The notes beneath the pieces were generated by a model. The model searched no databases, was not told the DNA's origin, and worked only from the letters and a program-made list of their open reading frames with translations. 64,000 nucleotides of DNA from Hyaloraphidium curvatum (lineage: Eukaryota; Monoblepharomycota; Hyaloraphidiomycetes; Hyaloraphidiales; Hyaloraphidiaceae), in NCBI GenBank assembly GCA_025558095.1, contig JAIVFI010000041.1, positions 186,001 through 250,000 of the forward strand. The letters run 5' to 3'. The position numbers and the translations under genes are program-made. Of this stretch, positions 1 through 10,280 are shown piece after piece (position 1 is the first letter of the stretch; the number at the start of each line of letters is the position of its first letter).

Positions 1-1083
1 TACCCGGCCGTCACCGCCAACGGCTGCCGCTCCGGCGCGCTTGCGGGCGGTTGCCGCCGCCACGCCGTCCCGAAACGATGTAGGAAGCTTCTCGTTTCCG
101 GCCCCAATTTCCAGGCGGACAAGCGAGGGGTGTGCCTCAAACATTTCCAGCAGCGAACGACCGCCGCGCTCCCCGATGGGGGTGTAGTTGAGGTCCAGTT
201 CCTCCAGTGTAGTGTTGGCCTCGAGCGACTGGGCGAGGAGCGTCGCGCACACGTCGCCGATGCCTGCGTTCCCGGTCAGATTCAGGTACTTCAGGCGGGT
301 ATTTTCCCGCAGCGCGTCCGCGAGCGGGCGGATGCCGTCCAGGCCGATCGAGTTGGCGTAGAGGCCCAGATGGGTCAGCGCGGGGTCCCAACGCAGCGCG
401 TCGGCAAAGGCCGCCGCGCCGCGGTTGCCAATCGAGTTGTTGTCGATGTTCAGCAGCTCGATCGGGGCGCCGGAGCGGACGGCCGCTGCAACCGCGGCGG
501 CTCCCTCGGCCCGCGCGGCGTTGCCGCCGAAATTGAGCGCGTGCAGAGCGCTCGATTTGAGTAAATCTGCGACGGCGCGGGCGCCCTCGACACCGGCAGC
601 GTTGTCGTGGGCATGGAGCGTTCGCAGCGTGGTGTTCCCCTTGAATGCATCGACAAGGGCACGGAACCCTGCGGGGCCGATGGCATTGTTGTGCACGTGC
701 AGGGTCTCGAGGGCACGGTTGCCCGCCAGCACCGCAGCCAGCGCCTCGGCCCCCTCATCACCCATATCGTTGCCGCCCAGGTTGAGGTCCTTCAGTGTGT
801 CATTGCCCTTCAGCGCGCCCGCAATCGCGCGCACGCCCTCGGGGCCCAGGGACGTGTTGAGCAGGTGCAGGTCCCGCAGGGCCTTGTCGCCGGCCAGCGC
901 CGCGGCGATCGCGCGGCCGCCGTCTGCCCCGAGCTCCTCCTCCGACACGTACACGCCCGGCTGCGCGGAGCGCCCAGCGCGGGCGACTCGCGCACGCCAC
1001 AGCGCCGCCGCGGCCTCGGCGTCCACGGGGAGCGCCGCACCCGCCGCATCGCGGATCGGAGAGTCGGGATTGCCGGCCTCCAT
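1..1083 (-). CDS. Leucine-rich repeat protein, NLRC3/ribonuclease-inhibitor type (partial, runs off the window)
   Basis: The minus strand is open from an ATG at 1083 to the window edge (361 residues, no stop), so the C-terminus is missing. After about 45 non-repeat residues there are at least ten repeats of roughly 28 residues with the pattern LxxLxLxxNxIGxxGAxALAxAL. This is the ribonuclease-inhibitor-like LRR class also seen in NLRC3 and RanGAP. Such solenoids bind proteins; no enzymatic, NACHT or kinase domain is visible in the part present. No intron was needed. The gene is divergent from the hydrolase at 1236, with about 150 bases between the two starts, so they may share a promoter region. 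The partner and role are unknown. Confidence 0.85.
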   Translation of the reverse strand, partial: MEAGNPDSPIRDAAGAALPVDAEAAAALWRARVARAGRSAQPGVYVSEEELGADGGRAIAAALAGDKALRDLHLLNTSLGPEGVRAIAGALKGNDTLKDLNLGGNDMGDEGAEALAAVLAGNRALETLHVHNNAIGPAGFRALVDAFKGNTTLRTLHAHDNAAGVEGARAVADLLKSSALHALNFGGNAARAEGAAAVAAAVRSGAPIELLNIDNNSIGNRGAAAFADALRWDPALTHLGLYANSIGLDGIRPLADALRENTRLKYLNLTGNAGIGDVCATLLAQSLEANTTLEELDLNYTPIGERGGRSLLEMFEAHPSLVRLEIGAGNEKLPTSFRDGVAAATARKRAGAAAVGGDGRV

Positions 1084-1235
1084 GGTCGACGAGACGGCAC
1101 AGCGGCACGCGGAGGCGCACGGGGCGGGACAGTTGATCGGGGAGGCGGAGTCTCGCGCGATCGACCGCGCGCCATCCCCTCGCGGGCATCGTCCACTGAC
1201 TGCGCCGATTCGCGCTTCTCTATCCTTCGTTGACC

Positions 1236-2090
1236 ATGTCGAACCCCGGTTTCACCAAAACAACCGTGTCCCGGACCGCCGAGGGCGATTCCTTGAAACT
1301 GGACCTGTACCTCCCCTCCCCCCGCCCCCCCGGCGCGCTCCCCTGCGCCCTGCTGCTCCACGGCTTCGGAGGCAACAGGAGCCACCTCTCGGGCCACGCC
1401 GCAAAATTGGCCGCGGACGGGACCGCTGTGCTGTGCCCGGACATGTCCCCGCTCATGAGGTTTCCGCTCGAAAGGTCGCAGCTGAGGAACGTCTCCCAGA
1501 TTATCGACCACGTCGCGTGGCTGTTCGGCCCCGCGAGGCCGGCGGGGGACCTGGACGCGTCGCGGTTCTGGATGGCGGGCCACTCGGCCGGCTTCGCGGT
1601 GCTCTTCGAGGCCGCACTGACCGTCGATCCCGCTCCCTGCGTGCTGGTCGCCCTCGACGGGGTCCCCTGGCCGCGGACCATCGCCCGCGCGCCGGACTTC
1701 GACCCCCGCAAAACTCAGCTCGTCTCGCTGCGGTGCGAGCCCGGCTCGTGGAACCGCAACGGCGAGATGCACCGCGAGATGGTCGGAAAGACGGTCGCCC
1801 CCGCGTGCGGGAAGCTCTCCACCCCGGACGGCCCGCGGTACACCGTGCTGGACGTTTTGTTTCCGGGCAGCCAGCATGGCGACCCCATGGCCGCCCCCGA
1901 TCCGCCCGGGTTCGCGATGAGGGCCATGGGGCTGGTGGGGTTGCCCGGGAGGAAGGAGGGGTTCGCGGCGGTCATCGAGGCGGTTGGGACGGACGTGGCG
2001 GCGGGTGAGGGGGGGCCGGGGAGGGGGCTGCCGAGGACGAGGGCGGCGCTGGGGGGGTTGCAGTGGGCGGTGGTACGGGACCTGCCCTGA
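1236..2090 (+). CDS. Alpha/beta hydrolase, chlorophyllase/PAF-acetylhydrolase-like
   Basis: Single exon, 284 residues. The ATG at 1236 is preferred over an in-frame TTG two codons upstream. The N-terminal part has a beta-strand followed by HGFGGN, a typical oxyanion-hole turn. GHSAG near residue 117 is the nucleophile elbow (GxSxG) of serine hydrolases. Later acidic and histidine positions (LFPGSQHGD near residue 210) fit an Asp-His pair but are less certain. There is no signal peptide, so the enzyme is probably cytosolic. The substrate cannot be read from the sequence; chlorophyllase-like, dienelactone-hydrolase-like and lipase-like esterases share these features. The last 30 residues are low-complexity Gly/Arg and may not be structured. 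Confidence 0.75.
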   Translation: MSNPGFTKTTVSRTAEGDSLKLDLYLPSPRPPGALPCALLLHGFGGNRSHLSGHAAKLAADGTAVLCPDMSPLMRFPLERSQLRNVSQIIDHVAWLFGPARPAGDLDASRFWMAGHSAGFAVLFEAALTVDPAPCVLVALDGVPWPRTIARAPDFDPRKTQLVSLRCEPGSWNRNGEMHREMVGKTVAPACGKLSTPDGPRYTVLDVLFPGSQHGDPMAAPDPPGFAMRAMGLVGLPGRKEGFAAVIEAVGTDVAAGEGGPGRGLPRTRAALGGLQWAVVRDLP

Positions 2091-2599
2091 CGGGACCTGC
2101 CCTGAACTGGCCCGGGCGCGATCGGCGAGCTCGGACGGGATGCAAGAGGGCCGGAAACTCGGTCCCGAGCCGTTGTATTGCCCTATGTTGCCGATCCGTG
2201 CGACCGATGCTGTGCCAAAGCCGGGCTTTCGGGTGTTCTGGCCTCCGGGACGCAACGGCACCGAAGTCCGGGAAGGAGCCCCGCGCAACGCCAGCGGCCC
2301 AAACTCCGGCGGCTTGGCCCCGGCTTGCGCGACCGTGCGCAGCGTTGGTCGTTCCCGTAAACGCCCGGCGTTGCCAGACTGCCGGACGCTGTTGTGCGGG
2401 CGCCCGAGATAGCGCCGGCCGCAGAGGGGGACCCTCCGCGAACCCGCGCGCCCTGCGCCACTCGTGATCTCGTTCCGGGGGCCAAACACGCCCGCGGCCG
2501 CCCGGCACGCCGCATCGCAGCGCATCGCGGCTTTCTTTGTCCGCAGCTTTCCGGGCCCGGGGGATTTAAGGCTCGTCGGGGCCACCCAGGCGGGCAGCC
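2091..2599. other. Intergenic, 509 bases
   Basis: I see no convincing gene. Open frames here are short and GC-driven. A near-repeat of GACGGGACCTGCCCTGA occurs at the very end of the upstream gene. A TTTAAG box about 30 bases before the next ATG could be a weak TATA-like element. Confidence 0.5.
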
Positions 2600-5000
2600 A
2601 TGGGCGACGGCCACATGCTCTCCGCCGACACGGCGCCCGCCGAGCGCGCGTCGGCGGGGCGGAAGGAGCGCACGGCGTCGCACGGCTCGTCGGGGTCGGA
2701 CGCGGGAAAGCCGCCCAGCCGCCGCGGCTCGTCGCCCGGCCGGAAGGCGAACCCGTTCGCAAAGGCGCTCGACAAGGTCGGCGGGCTCTTCTCAAAGGGC
2801 CGCGCACGGCGGCTGAGCAACGCGTCGGAGTGGTCGCAGAACTCGGCGTCGTCGGCGTCGGCCATCTCGGACCGCAGGCAGTCGATGCAGGCGGACCGCG
2901 ACCGCGGGGCGACCGACCGCGCGATCGCCGCGCTGGCCGCCGAGCTGGACGCCGTGTCGCAGGCCGCGACCCCGGAGGCCGCCCCGCAGCCGGCGCAGCA
3001 GCCCGCTCCCCAACCCGCGGGGCACCCGCCCGCCCTCCGCATCCCCACCATCGCCGTCGACGACCACGCCTCGGACGATTTCCACCCCAACGGCCTGCGC
3101 AGCCCCGACCTCGAGATGCGCATCTCCGCCGAGCCCGCGGAGGACGACTCGGGCTCCGAGGCCTCCTGGAACGAGGAACTCGAGGACCCCGACTCGCCCG
3201 GTTCCGGCCCCGCGGCGGACAAGCGCGGCCGCCGGCGGCGCTCCTCCATCGCCCCGCAGAACCCCCTCAACAGGATCGGCGACTGGATGCGGCGCTTCTC
3301 CGTTTCGCCCGCCGCGGGCCCGCACGCGCCGCGGGGGGTCCCGCGGACCTTCACCGAGCCCGGGAACCACGCCGGCGAGGCGCACGCGGGCGGGATGCAG
3401 ACGCTGCCTCTGCCCCCGATCATGCACCGCTCGCGGAGCGTGGACGACGGGGACGATTACTCGCGGGGGGGCACCGCGACGGAGCCCCGGCCGCGGTCGG
3501 AAAAAGGACTGACGTTCCAGGAGGACGGGGCGCACAAGAAGAAGCGCAAGGAAAAGGACAAGGAGGGCGAGGGCGTTGAACGCCGGCGGTCATCGGTCTT
3601 CTCGTTCCTCTCGGGCGGGGGCAGCGCCACCTCGGAGGACGACAACAAGTCCGCCGGCTCCCTCTTCTCCTTCGGCCGGCGGCGCACCCGCACCGAGGGC
3701 TCCATCTCCATCGCCGCCGCCAGCCCGTTCGCCGAGGTCCCTCTCCCGCCCTTGCTGTTGGCGGGACGGTACAAGGACGCCCGGCAGGTGCTCGACCACG
3801 CGACCGCCGAGGCCGTGCGGCGGCACCTCCCCCGCCGCCTGCGCGAGGCCGTGAGGTGGCCGCTGCTGTACTCGATGGACATGCACGGCACCTCGTTCTC
3901 GTCCTTCTACCTGCTGGTGGAGAACAAGGGGCCCACGGTGTGGGCGATCGAGGACGAGAAGGGGGTGCTGTTCGGGGCGTTCGTGAGCGAGGACGTGAGG
4001 GTGGTGCCGGACGGCAGGGGGTTCTACGGCACCGGCGAGACGTGGGTTGCCTGCTGCGTGCCATCGATCACATCATTGATCCCCCTTTCCCCCCAGCTTC
4101 CTATGGGAACGCCTCACCACCAAGCCCGCATCGTCGCGCGGCGTCTCCCCCGCGCGCGAGTACGCCACCATGCCCGCACACGGCCACGCCAAGTCCCCCG
4201 CCCTCGAACCCTTGCGCGCCGCCACCATCCACGCCGTACACCAGCACCCCGCCCCCGGCGGCTCGCCCTCGCTGGCGCCGAACCTCCTCCACGCCTCGAC
4301 GGCGCCCGCGGGCGGGCGCTCCCCCGCCGCCGGGCCGGGCGCCTCGCCACGGGTCAGGTTCGGGGACGAGCCCGAGGACGAGATGCCGGATATGAAGCTG
4401 CCCTCCTCGTTCGACGACGAGCCCCCCGTCGCAACCCGCGTGGGGACCGACCCCCCTCCTTTGAAACCGGCCGGCATCCTCGCGCGCTCCGACACGGTCG
4501 CCTCCGCCGCCGGGACGCAGCCCTTCCGCGCCTTTTCCCGCTCCGAGAGCGAGCCCGGCGTGGGCCAGGTGCGCATGCACCAGGCCGCGGGCCTGGCGGG
4601 CGAGAGCTTCTTCGTCTCCACGCGGCGGGACTGCATCGTGTTTGGCGGCGGCGCCGCGCACGTGGGCCTGTACCTGGACCGGGATTTCGACGGCGGGTAC
4701 TCGGACGGTCGGTGCACGACCTTCGAGCTCGAAGGCACCCCGCTCGGCTCCGAAGCGGAGGACTTCGCCGGCTTCCTGGGCGGCCGCGCCGATTTCCTCG
4801 TGCACACGGGCGGGGACGAGAACCACCTGCGGCAGTTCACCGTGCGCGGGATCGAGGTCTGGGGGATCGACGAGAACTTTGTCCGCAGGAGCACGGACGT
4901 GCCGCCCGAGGAGATCACGTCAGACGAGGCGAGGGCGATGGGGCTCGGGTTCGGGCGGTGGGTGGAGGGGGACGACAAGTTCGGGGAGATGAAGGACTGA
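2600..5000 (+). CDS. TLD-domain protein (OXR1/RTC5-like) with a long disordered N-terminus
   Basis: Two exons, 2600-4041 and 4097-5000, joined across a 55-base intron; 781 residues. The junction restores GETFLWER, the classic TLD core, which supports the splice. The first 390 residues are Ser/Pro/Arg-rich, charged and probably disordered, with many possible phosphosites. The TLDc domain begins around LAGRYKDARQ (about residue 390) and ends with FTVRGIEVWGID near the C-terminus. A disordered insertion of about 160 residues separates the two halves of the domain. TLDc proteins (OXR1, NCOA7, yeast Oxr1/Rtc5) protect against oxidative stress and bind the V-ATPase. That role is inferred from the family. 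Confidence 0.85.
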
Positions 5001-5084
5001 GGATCCGGGGGCGTTTGATCGTTCTTCCTCGTCGATGGAATATCTCATTGCACATCCGACCCAGCACATTGCCCCGGCCGATAA

Positions 5085-6148
5085 TCAGCCCTTGAAGAAC
5101 CCGGTGTCGATCACGTAGCTCTGCCCCGAGACGTAGCTCCCCTCGATGCCCGCGAGCAGCAGGGCGACGTTGGCCACCTCCTCCGGCATGGCGAACCGCT
5201 TGACGTTGAGCGACTGGACCATGGGTTCCAGCTGCGGAATGTGGCTGCCCTTTGCTGCGTCGGCGACCCACCCGACGCTCTGGGTGAGCTCCGTGGCGAT
5301 CAGGCCGGGGTGGATACTGTTCGCTCTGCCGGTAGCAAGAGGGGTCAGCACACCCGGCGGGACCCGCGGAACAGTGCGGGCCCACTTACCGGATCTTGAG
5401 CGCGGACCCGAGGCCGGCGGCGACCTTGGCGACGCCGCGGACGGCCCACTTGGAGCCGAAGTAGCCCATGTTGGGGCCGCTGCCGTCGGCGAACATGCCG
5501 GCGACGGAGGAGGTGATCACAATCGACTGCAGACCGCCCCAAGTGAGCCAGAAGTCCTACAATCGACAATCCGACAGGCGCAGACCTTCCACTCCTCGAC
5601 TTTGTTCTTTGCCATGGACTTGGCGGAGTATTTGAGGCCGATCACCACGCCCATCTCGTTGATCTCCATAATCTTGCGGTACTCAGCCAGGTCCAGCTGG
5701 TCCAGCGTCTCGCCGGGGGCGTGCATCGCGCCGGGGATGCCGGCGTTCAAGCACGACACGTCGAGCGGGCCGAGCTTCTCCTCGATCTGGGAGACGGCGG
5801 AGTCCCACTCGGATTCCTTGGTCACGTCGAGGGGGACGAAGATGGCCGTGCCCTGGCGGAAATGGAGGAACGGCGAACCGTGGGAGAGTTAGGAAGCGGC
5901 GTGGCGTCGAGCAGGGACGGCGCAGGCACGCTCACCGGCCCGTGCGCGTCATTGAGCTGCTTGGCCGCCGCTTCGCCGTGCGATTTCCGAGAGGAGAGGT
6001 CGCTGACCACGACCTTGGCCCCCTCCTTGGCAAAGACGCGGGCCATGGCGAAGCCGATGCCGACGGGGGAGGTGCTCCCGGTGATCAGAGAGACTCGGCC
6101 CTTCCCCGTCGAGGGGTTGACCATTCGGAGGGCGCGGACGGCGGACAT
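5085..6148 (-). CDS. Short-chain dehydrogenase/reductase (SDR)
   Basis: Four exons on the minus strand (6148-5936, 5852-5586, 5526-5390, 5325-5085), 285 residues. All three introns (83, 59 and 64 bases) keep the frame. The TGSTSPVGIG cofactor loop is near residue 20. NAG is followed by an ITSS serine and YFGSK (YxxxK), giving the full Ser-Tyr-Lys triad. SYVSGQSYVIDTGF near the C-terminus is the usual classical-SDR ending (G-Q-x-x-x-x-D-x-G). The family uses NAD(P)H to oxidise or reduce alcohols, sugars or steroids; the substrate is not evident. It is convergent with the TLD gene, 84 bases away. No targeting signal is seen. Confidence 0.9.
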
Positions 6149-6922
6149 GGCGGGCGGTGTCGAGGAGTCGAATGAAAGCAAGTCCGAGGGCGAGGCGGGA
6201 TTGGCGCAGGGGAGACAGAAGTGGCAAGTGAAGGCAAGGAGTCCGAAATCGCCACTCTGCTTAGCCACAAGTTGCGGCGCAGTTTCCGAAGAATGAGTTT
6301 CGACTTTTCGACGCTGGGATCATCGCGATGCTGCTCTGCCGCTTGGTTGTATGGCATTGATGAAGTGCAAGTCGAGTAGATTGCTGCGGCTCTGGAAACG
6401 CTTCTCAAGCTCTCGATCAGGCGCCTCCATCATGGATGACCTCCCAATCTCTTTGCAAGAGCCACCTTCTGAAGGTCTTCCGGAACCAGTTTCCTTGTGG
6501 TTTTGTTTCCTTCTTCGTCAAACTTCCTCCAGAGCTCTCCCTACAGCAATCACCAACCTCCGGTGCCAGTCCAAAACAGCAGGACATCGAGAAAGCCAAA
6601 CGATCAGGCGAGATGTTGTTGAGGTCACGCTACATTTCGCCCGTCATGGACGATCAACAGGCCGCCTCGTCGGCGGGCCGGCGCCGTGTATAGCCAGTGA
6701 CGCGTCAGAACCTGCGACTGTTCACCCCGTTGCCGCGCGTAGAGGCAAGGTGCTGGGGCCGCCGAGAACCTCATCAGCGAGTACCGCTTGAGTGCTTTGC
6801 GTTTAGCCCTGCCGAACGGAAGTAGCCCGATCGACCGCCGCGCTCCTGGCTGAGCCTCCGCCACAGCAGCGCGAAAACGTCCACCTCTCTCCACTGCTCT
6901 GTCCGCGATATCTCCCGCGACA
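6149..6922. other. Intergenic, 774 bases, lower GC
   Basis: This stretch is visibly less GC-rich than its neighbours. Open frames on both strands are short and I recognise no domain. It separates two divergently transcribed genes and so should hold both promoters. Confidence 0.5.
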
Positions 6923-8605
6923 ATGCGAGCGCGGGCGTTGATCCTCGCGTCCGTGTCTGCGGCGCTCGCCTGCTCGCCGCCCGCGGCGGCCGGGGGAGGG
7001 TGCCCCTCGGGCGCCCCGCCCGGCCTGCTTGCGGTGTCCTCTTCTGACGGCAGCCCGCCGCGGTACGTGCCCTCGTGTGCCGCGGCCGTCGTGGCGGGCG
7101 ATTGGCCGCCTGCCGCTGTCGCTGCCGATGGCGGGCGGAAGAGGGCGCTGGAGCAGGGATTCGTGTTCGACTTTACGTGCCTTTCCAACGACACGGCGCT
7201 CTGCGACAAGGCGAAAAAGGGCTTCGAGTCCGGTGAGTTGTGACGGTTGTGACGGTTTGACTCAATTGTAGGCCGCGTCTGAGTTCTGAACGCTCCCGTT
7301 TCGCGTTCCACCGATTCCCCTTCTCCCTTCCAATCGATACCTTCCCCGGCTTGCCCTCAAGCCGGCACCAGTATCTCAAAGGCGCTCGCCATCAAGACCG
7401 CCATCACCGTCAACGCGACCATGCGCAGCTTTTGCGGTTCTGCCCCCTCCTCCTCTTCATGCTCGCTCGCCAGTGTTCTCGGTTTCGGCAGACCCACCAA
7501 TGCCTTCGTCTACGGGGCACCCGCCAATTTCTTCACCGTGGCGCAGCCGCATCTGAAGCAGATCGCTACACAGGAGATTCTGGCAAAGCTACCGCTGGCA
7601 GCTTACGACATCGAGGCTGAGTTTAACACCGATTATCCGTGGTACTTTCCTGGCGACGACGGGCCGAGCCCCGATCAGGCAGATTTTGAGACCACCGTCG
7701 TGCATGAGCTGGTGAGAGGCTGCCGCTAAACTAGAGGCGCACCTGACCACGGATCTTACTACCCCGCACAGCTCCACGGTATCGGCTTTCTCGACCTGTA
7801 TGGCGTGTCGGAGCTGCCCGGCCTCGAAGACGTCCTCCTCCCCCCGGTCGACACGGACCCCGACGCCATCTTTACGAGCTTTCCACCTCCAGCGGCCTTT
7901 GCGGCAAACATCTTCTCAACGTCTGGAAGCGAGAGCTGGGTCCGCCTCCAGCGCGTCGTTTCAAATTGGTCCGTCCCGGCCGGCACAAAGATCAGCGACG
8001 TTCCCGCGCTATTCAAGGCCTCTGGTGCGCCCTACGACGCTGCAAAGAAGCTTTACGCTCTGGGAACCTCCGGCCCGAATGTGTTGCAGGTCAAGATTCC
8101 TCGACTCCTGCCCACCTTCCCATCCGGCGGCTCCGCGATTCTCGCGACATTCTCCACGTGGAAACAGGGTTCGTCTGTTTATCATCTGGATCAGTCGTAC
8201 TCGGACCAAAACACCTCGGATTTCCTGATGGCGCCGTCGGCTGGGGTCGGGGAGAGCATGCAGCAGCAGATTGCGGCGAGCGACGAGCCCGACTGGCCCT
8301 ACGCACCGATCGGACCGAGGACGCTGGGGGTTTTGGCGGGCATGGGGTGGCCGACAGTGCTCCGGGAGGTTACAAACGGCACGGGCAGTGCGACGACGGC
8401 GGCCACGGCTACGGCGAGCCAGACGTTAGCACCCACGGCATCTGCGGACGCTGCGACAAGCACCGCTCCCACGGCTTCGCCGTCGGCTTCGGCCTCAACG
8501 ACGCGGCCATCGGCATCTGAACGGATGGGTCGGTGGCGTTCCGGCTGCATGAACGCGCTCTTCGGCGCCCTTGCGCTTGCGACAATGCTTCTTTACGCGT
8601 GGTAA
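6923..8605 (+). CDS. Secreted or GPI-anchored zinc metallopeptidase with HELLHG motif
   Basis: Three exons (6923-7232, 7362-7711, 7772-8605), 497 residues. Residues 1-24 form a signal peptide ending in a small-residue Ala/Gly site. The second splice joins VVHEL to LHGIGF, creating HELLHGIGF at 218-226. This is a HExxH zinc site with the HGxGF extension seen in several secreted metalloprotease families. DxDY-type and Asn-rich segments around it fit an extracellular enzyme. Residues about 405-470 are Ser/Thr/Ala-rich, like an O-glycosylated stalk. The extreme C-terminus is hydrophobic and lacks charged residues after it, as expected for a GPI signal or tail anchor. The function is inferred from the motif; the third zinc ligand was not pinned down. 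Confidence 0.75.
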
Positions 8606-8750
8606 TCTGTGTTACGGATGATGTGTATCGAGTGGGTCCATCTCGTCTTCCCCGGCTTCCGTCGTGGTGTGTGTGGGAAGCCTCGTCATCGGTCGGCCGA
8701 CAAACTCCCATACCTCGTTCAGTCCAGCAGTTGCCCCTCCCCTTGTGACA

Positions 8751-10148
8751 ATGCCCGCCCCCCACGCGCACGCAGGACACGGCGCGGGCCGCGCCAACGA
8801 CTCGTGCGAGCGGTGCGACCGCGCGGTCTCGATGCGGAAGCGGGCCACGGAGGTCGCCTCCCGGGACAAGTCGGAGAAGCGCGCCCGCTCGTGGGCTTCC
8901 GTGGCGGCCCCGGCCTCGGCTGCCTTCGGCGACGCCGTGCGCAGGGCGGTGGCGGCGACGGATGACTGGTCGGCGCGCAAGGCGAATGCTCCGTGGAAGA
9001 AGGTCGTGGCCTCGATGACGGACGCTCGGCTCGATTTCGAGGACGGCGCCGCGCTCGTGCTCGCCGCCGGTGGTCCCAAGTCGCACATGCGCGCCGACAA
9101 GTGGGAGGTCGCGGCCAAGGCCTTCCCCAACATCCTGCTGCCTTTCCCCAAAGCCAGGAGCTGCAAGGATCCCCCCGAGGCGGAAGCCTACGCCGTGTTG
9201 ACCGCAGCCTACGCGGCTGGCTACGAAGATCTCAAGAAGCTGCTCGTCTTCTGGATGCGCCCCGAGGCCAGGTTCGCAGGCAACGTCGGACGCCGCCCCG
9301 ACGACGGAGCTGCCGCCGACACGCTGCTCCCCGGCCCCGGATTTCGCTGCGCCGCATCCGTCGACGGCCCCAAGTCGCAGCTGCCCGGCGTGGCACCGCA
9401 CCAGCTCAAGTCGTTCTTCCACGGACCGATCGCCCTGATCTCGTTCGCCGCCCTCGACGTGCTCGCCGGCTTCGCAGAGTGCCCCGTTCTCGCCCGCAAG
9501 ATGGCCCGCGACCGCGATCTCCTCCGTGCCTGCGCGGACTTCCTGTACGATGGCAGCGTGGGCGTGCGCGTGTCGGGGATGAACTGCTGCCGCACCTGGA
9601 TCCACACCTGCTCCGAGATGCTGCACGATCTCGCGTTCGAGGACTCCAGGGATGTGTTCACTTCGGTGTTCGATGCAGCTGCGCGCGCGGAGGCCGGAGA
9701 GTTCCTCGTTCACGGCCCGATGCCCGATCCCGAGGTCCCCGGCACCCTGCTCGGCGAGCTGGCCGCCGTGATGGAAGGCCACGACGACCACGAAGAAAAC
9801 AAGGACGTGCACGGCACGGTTTCGCGGTTGCTCCAGGTGTGCGATCTCCTCCAACCCGGCAAGGGCTTCGTTTCGTCGAGGGGCGCGGCCCGGAGCGACG
9901 TCGAGGGGTGCAGGCAGTTCGGCCGCAACAACGCGTACCGCTGCTTCGTGTGCGGCGGGCAGGCCGGGCCGGGCAAGAAGCTCGAGAAGTGCGGCCGCTG
10001 CAAGCTCGCTTGGTACTGCAGCAAGACGTGCCAGGTCAAGGGGTACCCCGAGCACAAAGCCGTGTGCCTGGCGGCGCAGGCCAAGGCGAAATCGGCCAAG
10101 GGAAAGGGCGGAGGAGGAGGCGAGGTGGTGATCGGGTCGGCTGCTTGA
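8751..10148 (+). CDS. MYND-type zinc-finger protein
   Basis: Single exon, 465 residues from the ATG at 8751; the in-frame extension to 8664 has only a GTG. The C-terminal 60 residues hold a complete MYND finger: CFVCGGQ, then CGRCKLAWYC, SKTCQ and HKAVC, that is C-x2-C, C-x2-C, YC-x3-C and H-x3-C. The middle is alpha-helical and may be an armadillo-like scaffold, but I recognise no catalytic domain, and no SET domain is present. The first 40 residues also hold a CERC pair. MYND fingers bind proline-rich peptides. Chytrid-like fungi carry many proteins with this layout and unknown role. A related but damaged gene lies at 62.7 kb. Confidence 0.85.
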   Translation: MPAPHAHAGHGAGRANDSCERCDRAVSMRKRATEVASRDKSEKRARSWASVAAPASAAFGDAVRRAVAATDDWSARKANAPWKKVVASMTDARLDFEDGAALVLAAGGPKSHMRADKWEVAAKAFPNILLPFPKARSCKDPPEAEAYAVLTAAYAAGYEDLKKLLVFWMRPEARFAGNVGRRPDDGAAADTLLPGPGFRCAASVDGPKSQLPGVAPHQLKSFFHGPIALISFAALDVLAGFAECPVLARKMARDRDLLRACADFLYDGSVGVRVSGMNCCRTWIHTCSEMLHDLAFEDSRDVFTSVFDAAARAEAGEFLVHGPMPDPEVPGTLLGELAAVMEGHDDHEENKDVHGTVSRLLQVCDLLQPGKGFVSSRGAARSDVEGCRQFGRNNAYRCFVCGGQAGPGKKLEKCGRCKLAWYCSKTCQVKGYPEHKAVCLAAQAKAKSAKGKGGGGGEVVIGSAA

Positions 10149-10280
10149 CCGTGCAGACATCTTTCAGTCTTGGTGCAGAATGTCATCGAGTAGAAGGCGA
10201 AAAATGCAATCACGATCCAATCGATAAACTACGCACAGACGATCCTATCCGCTGCACTCCAGAGCCAACAATGCCCGCGA

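Noticed and set aside
810-2807. A 665-residue minus-strand open frame opposite the hydrolase
   Set aside because: Arg/Pro/Gly-rich shadow; the LRR frame and the hydrolase frame carry the recognisable motifs.
8409-10160. A 583-residue minus-strand frame opposite the MYND gene
   Set aside because: No motif, shadow composition; the plus strand has the complete MYND finger.
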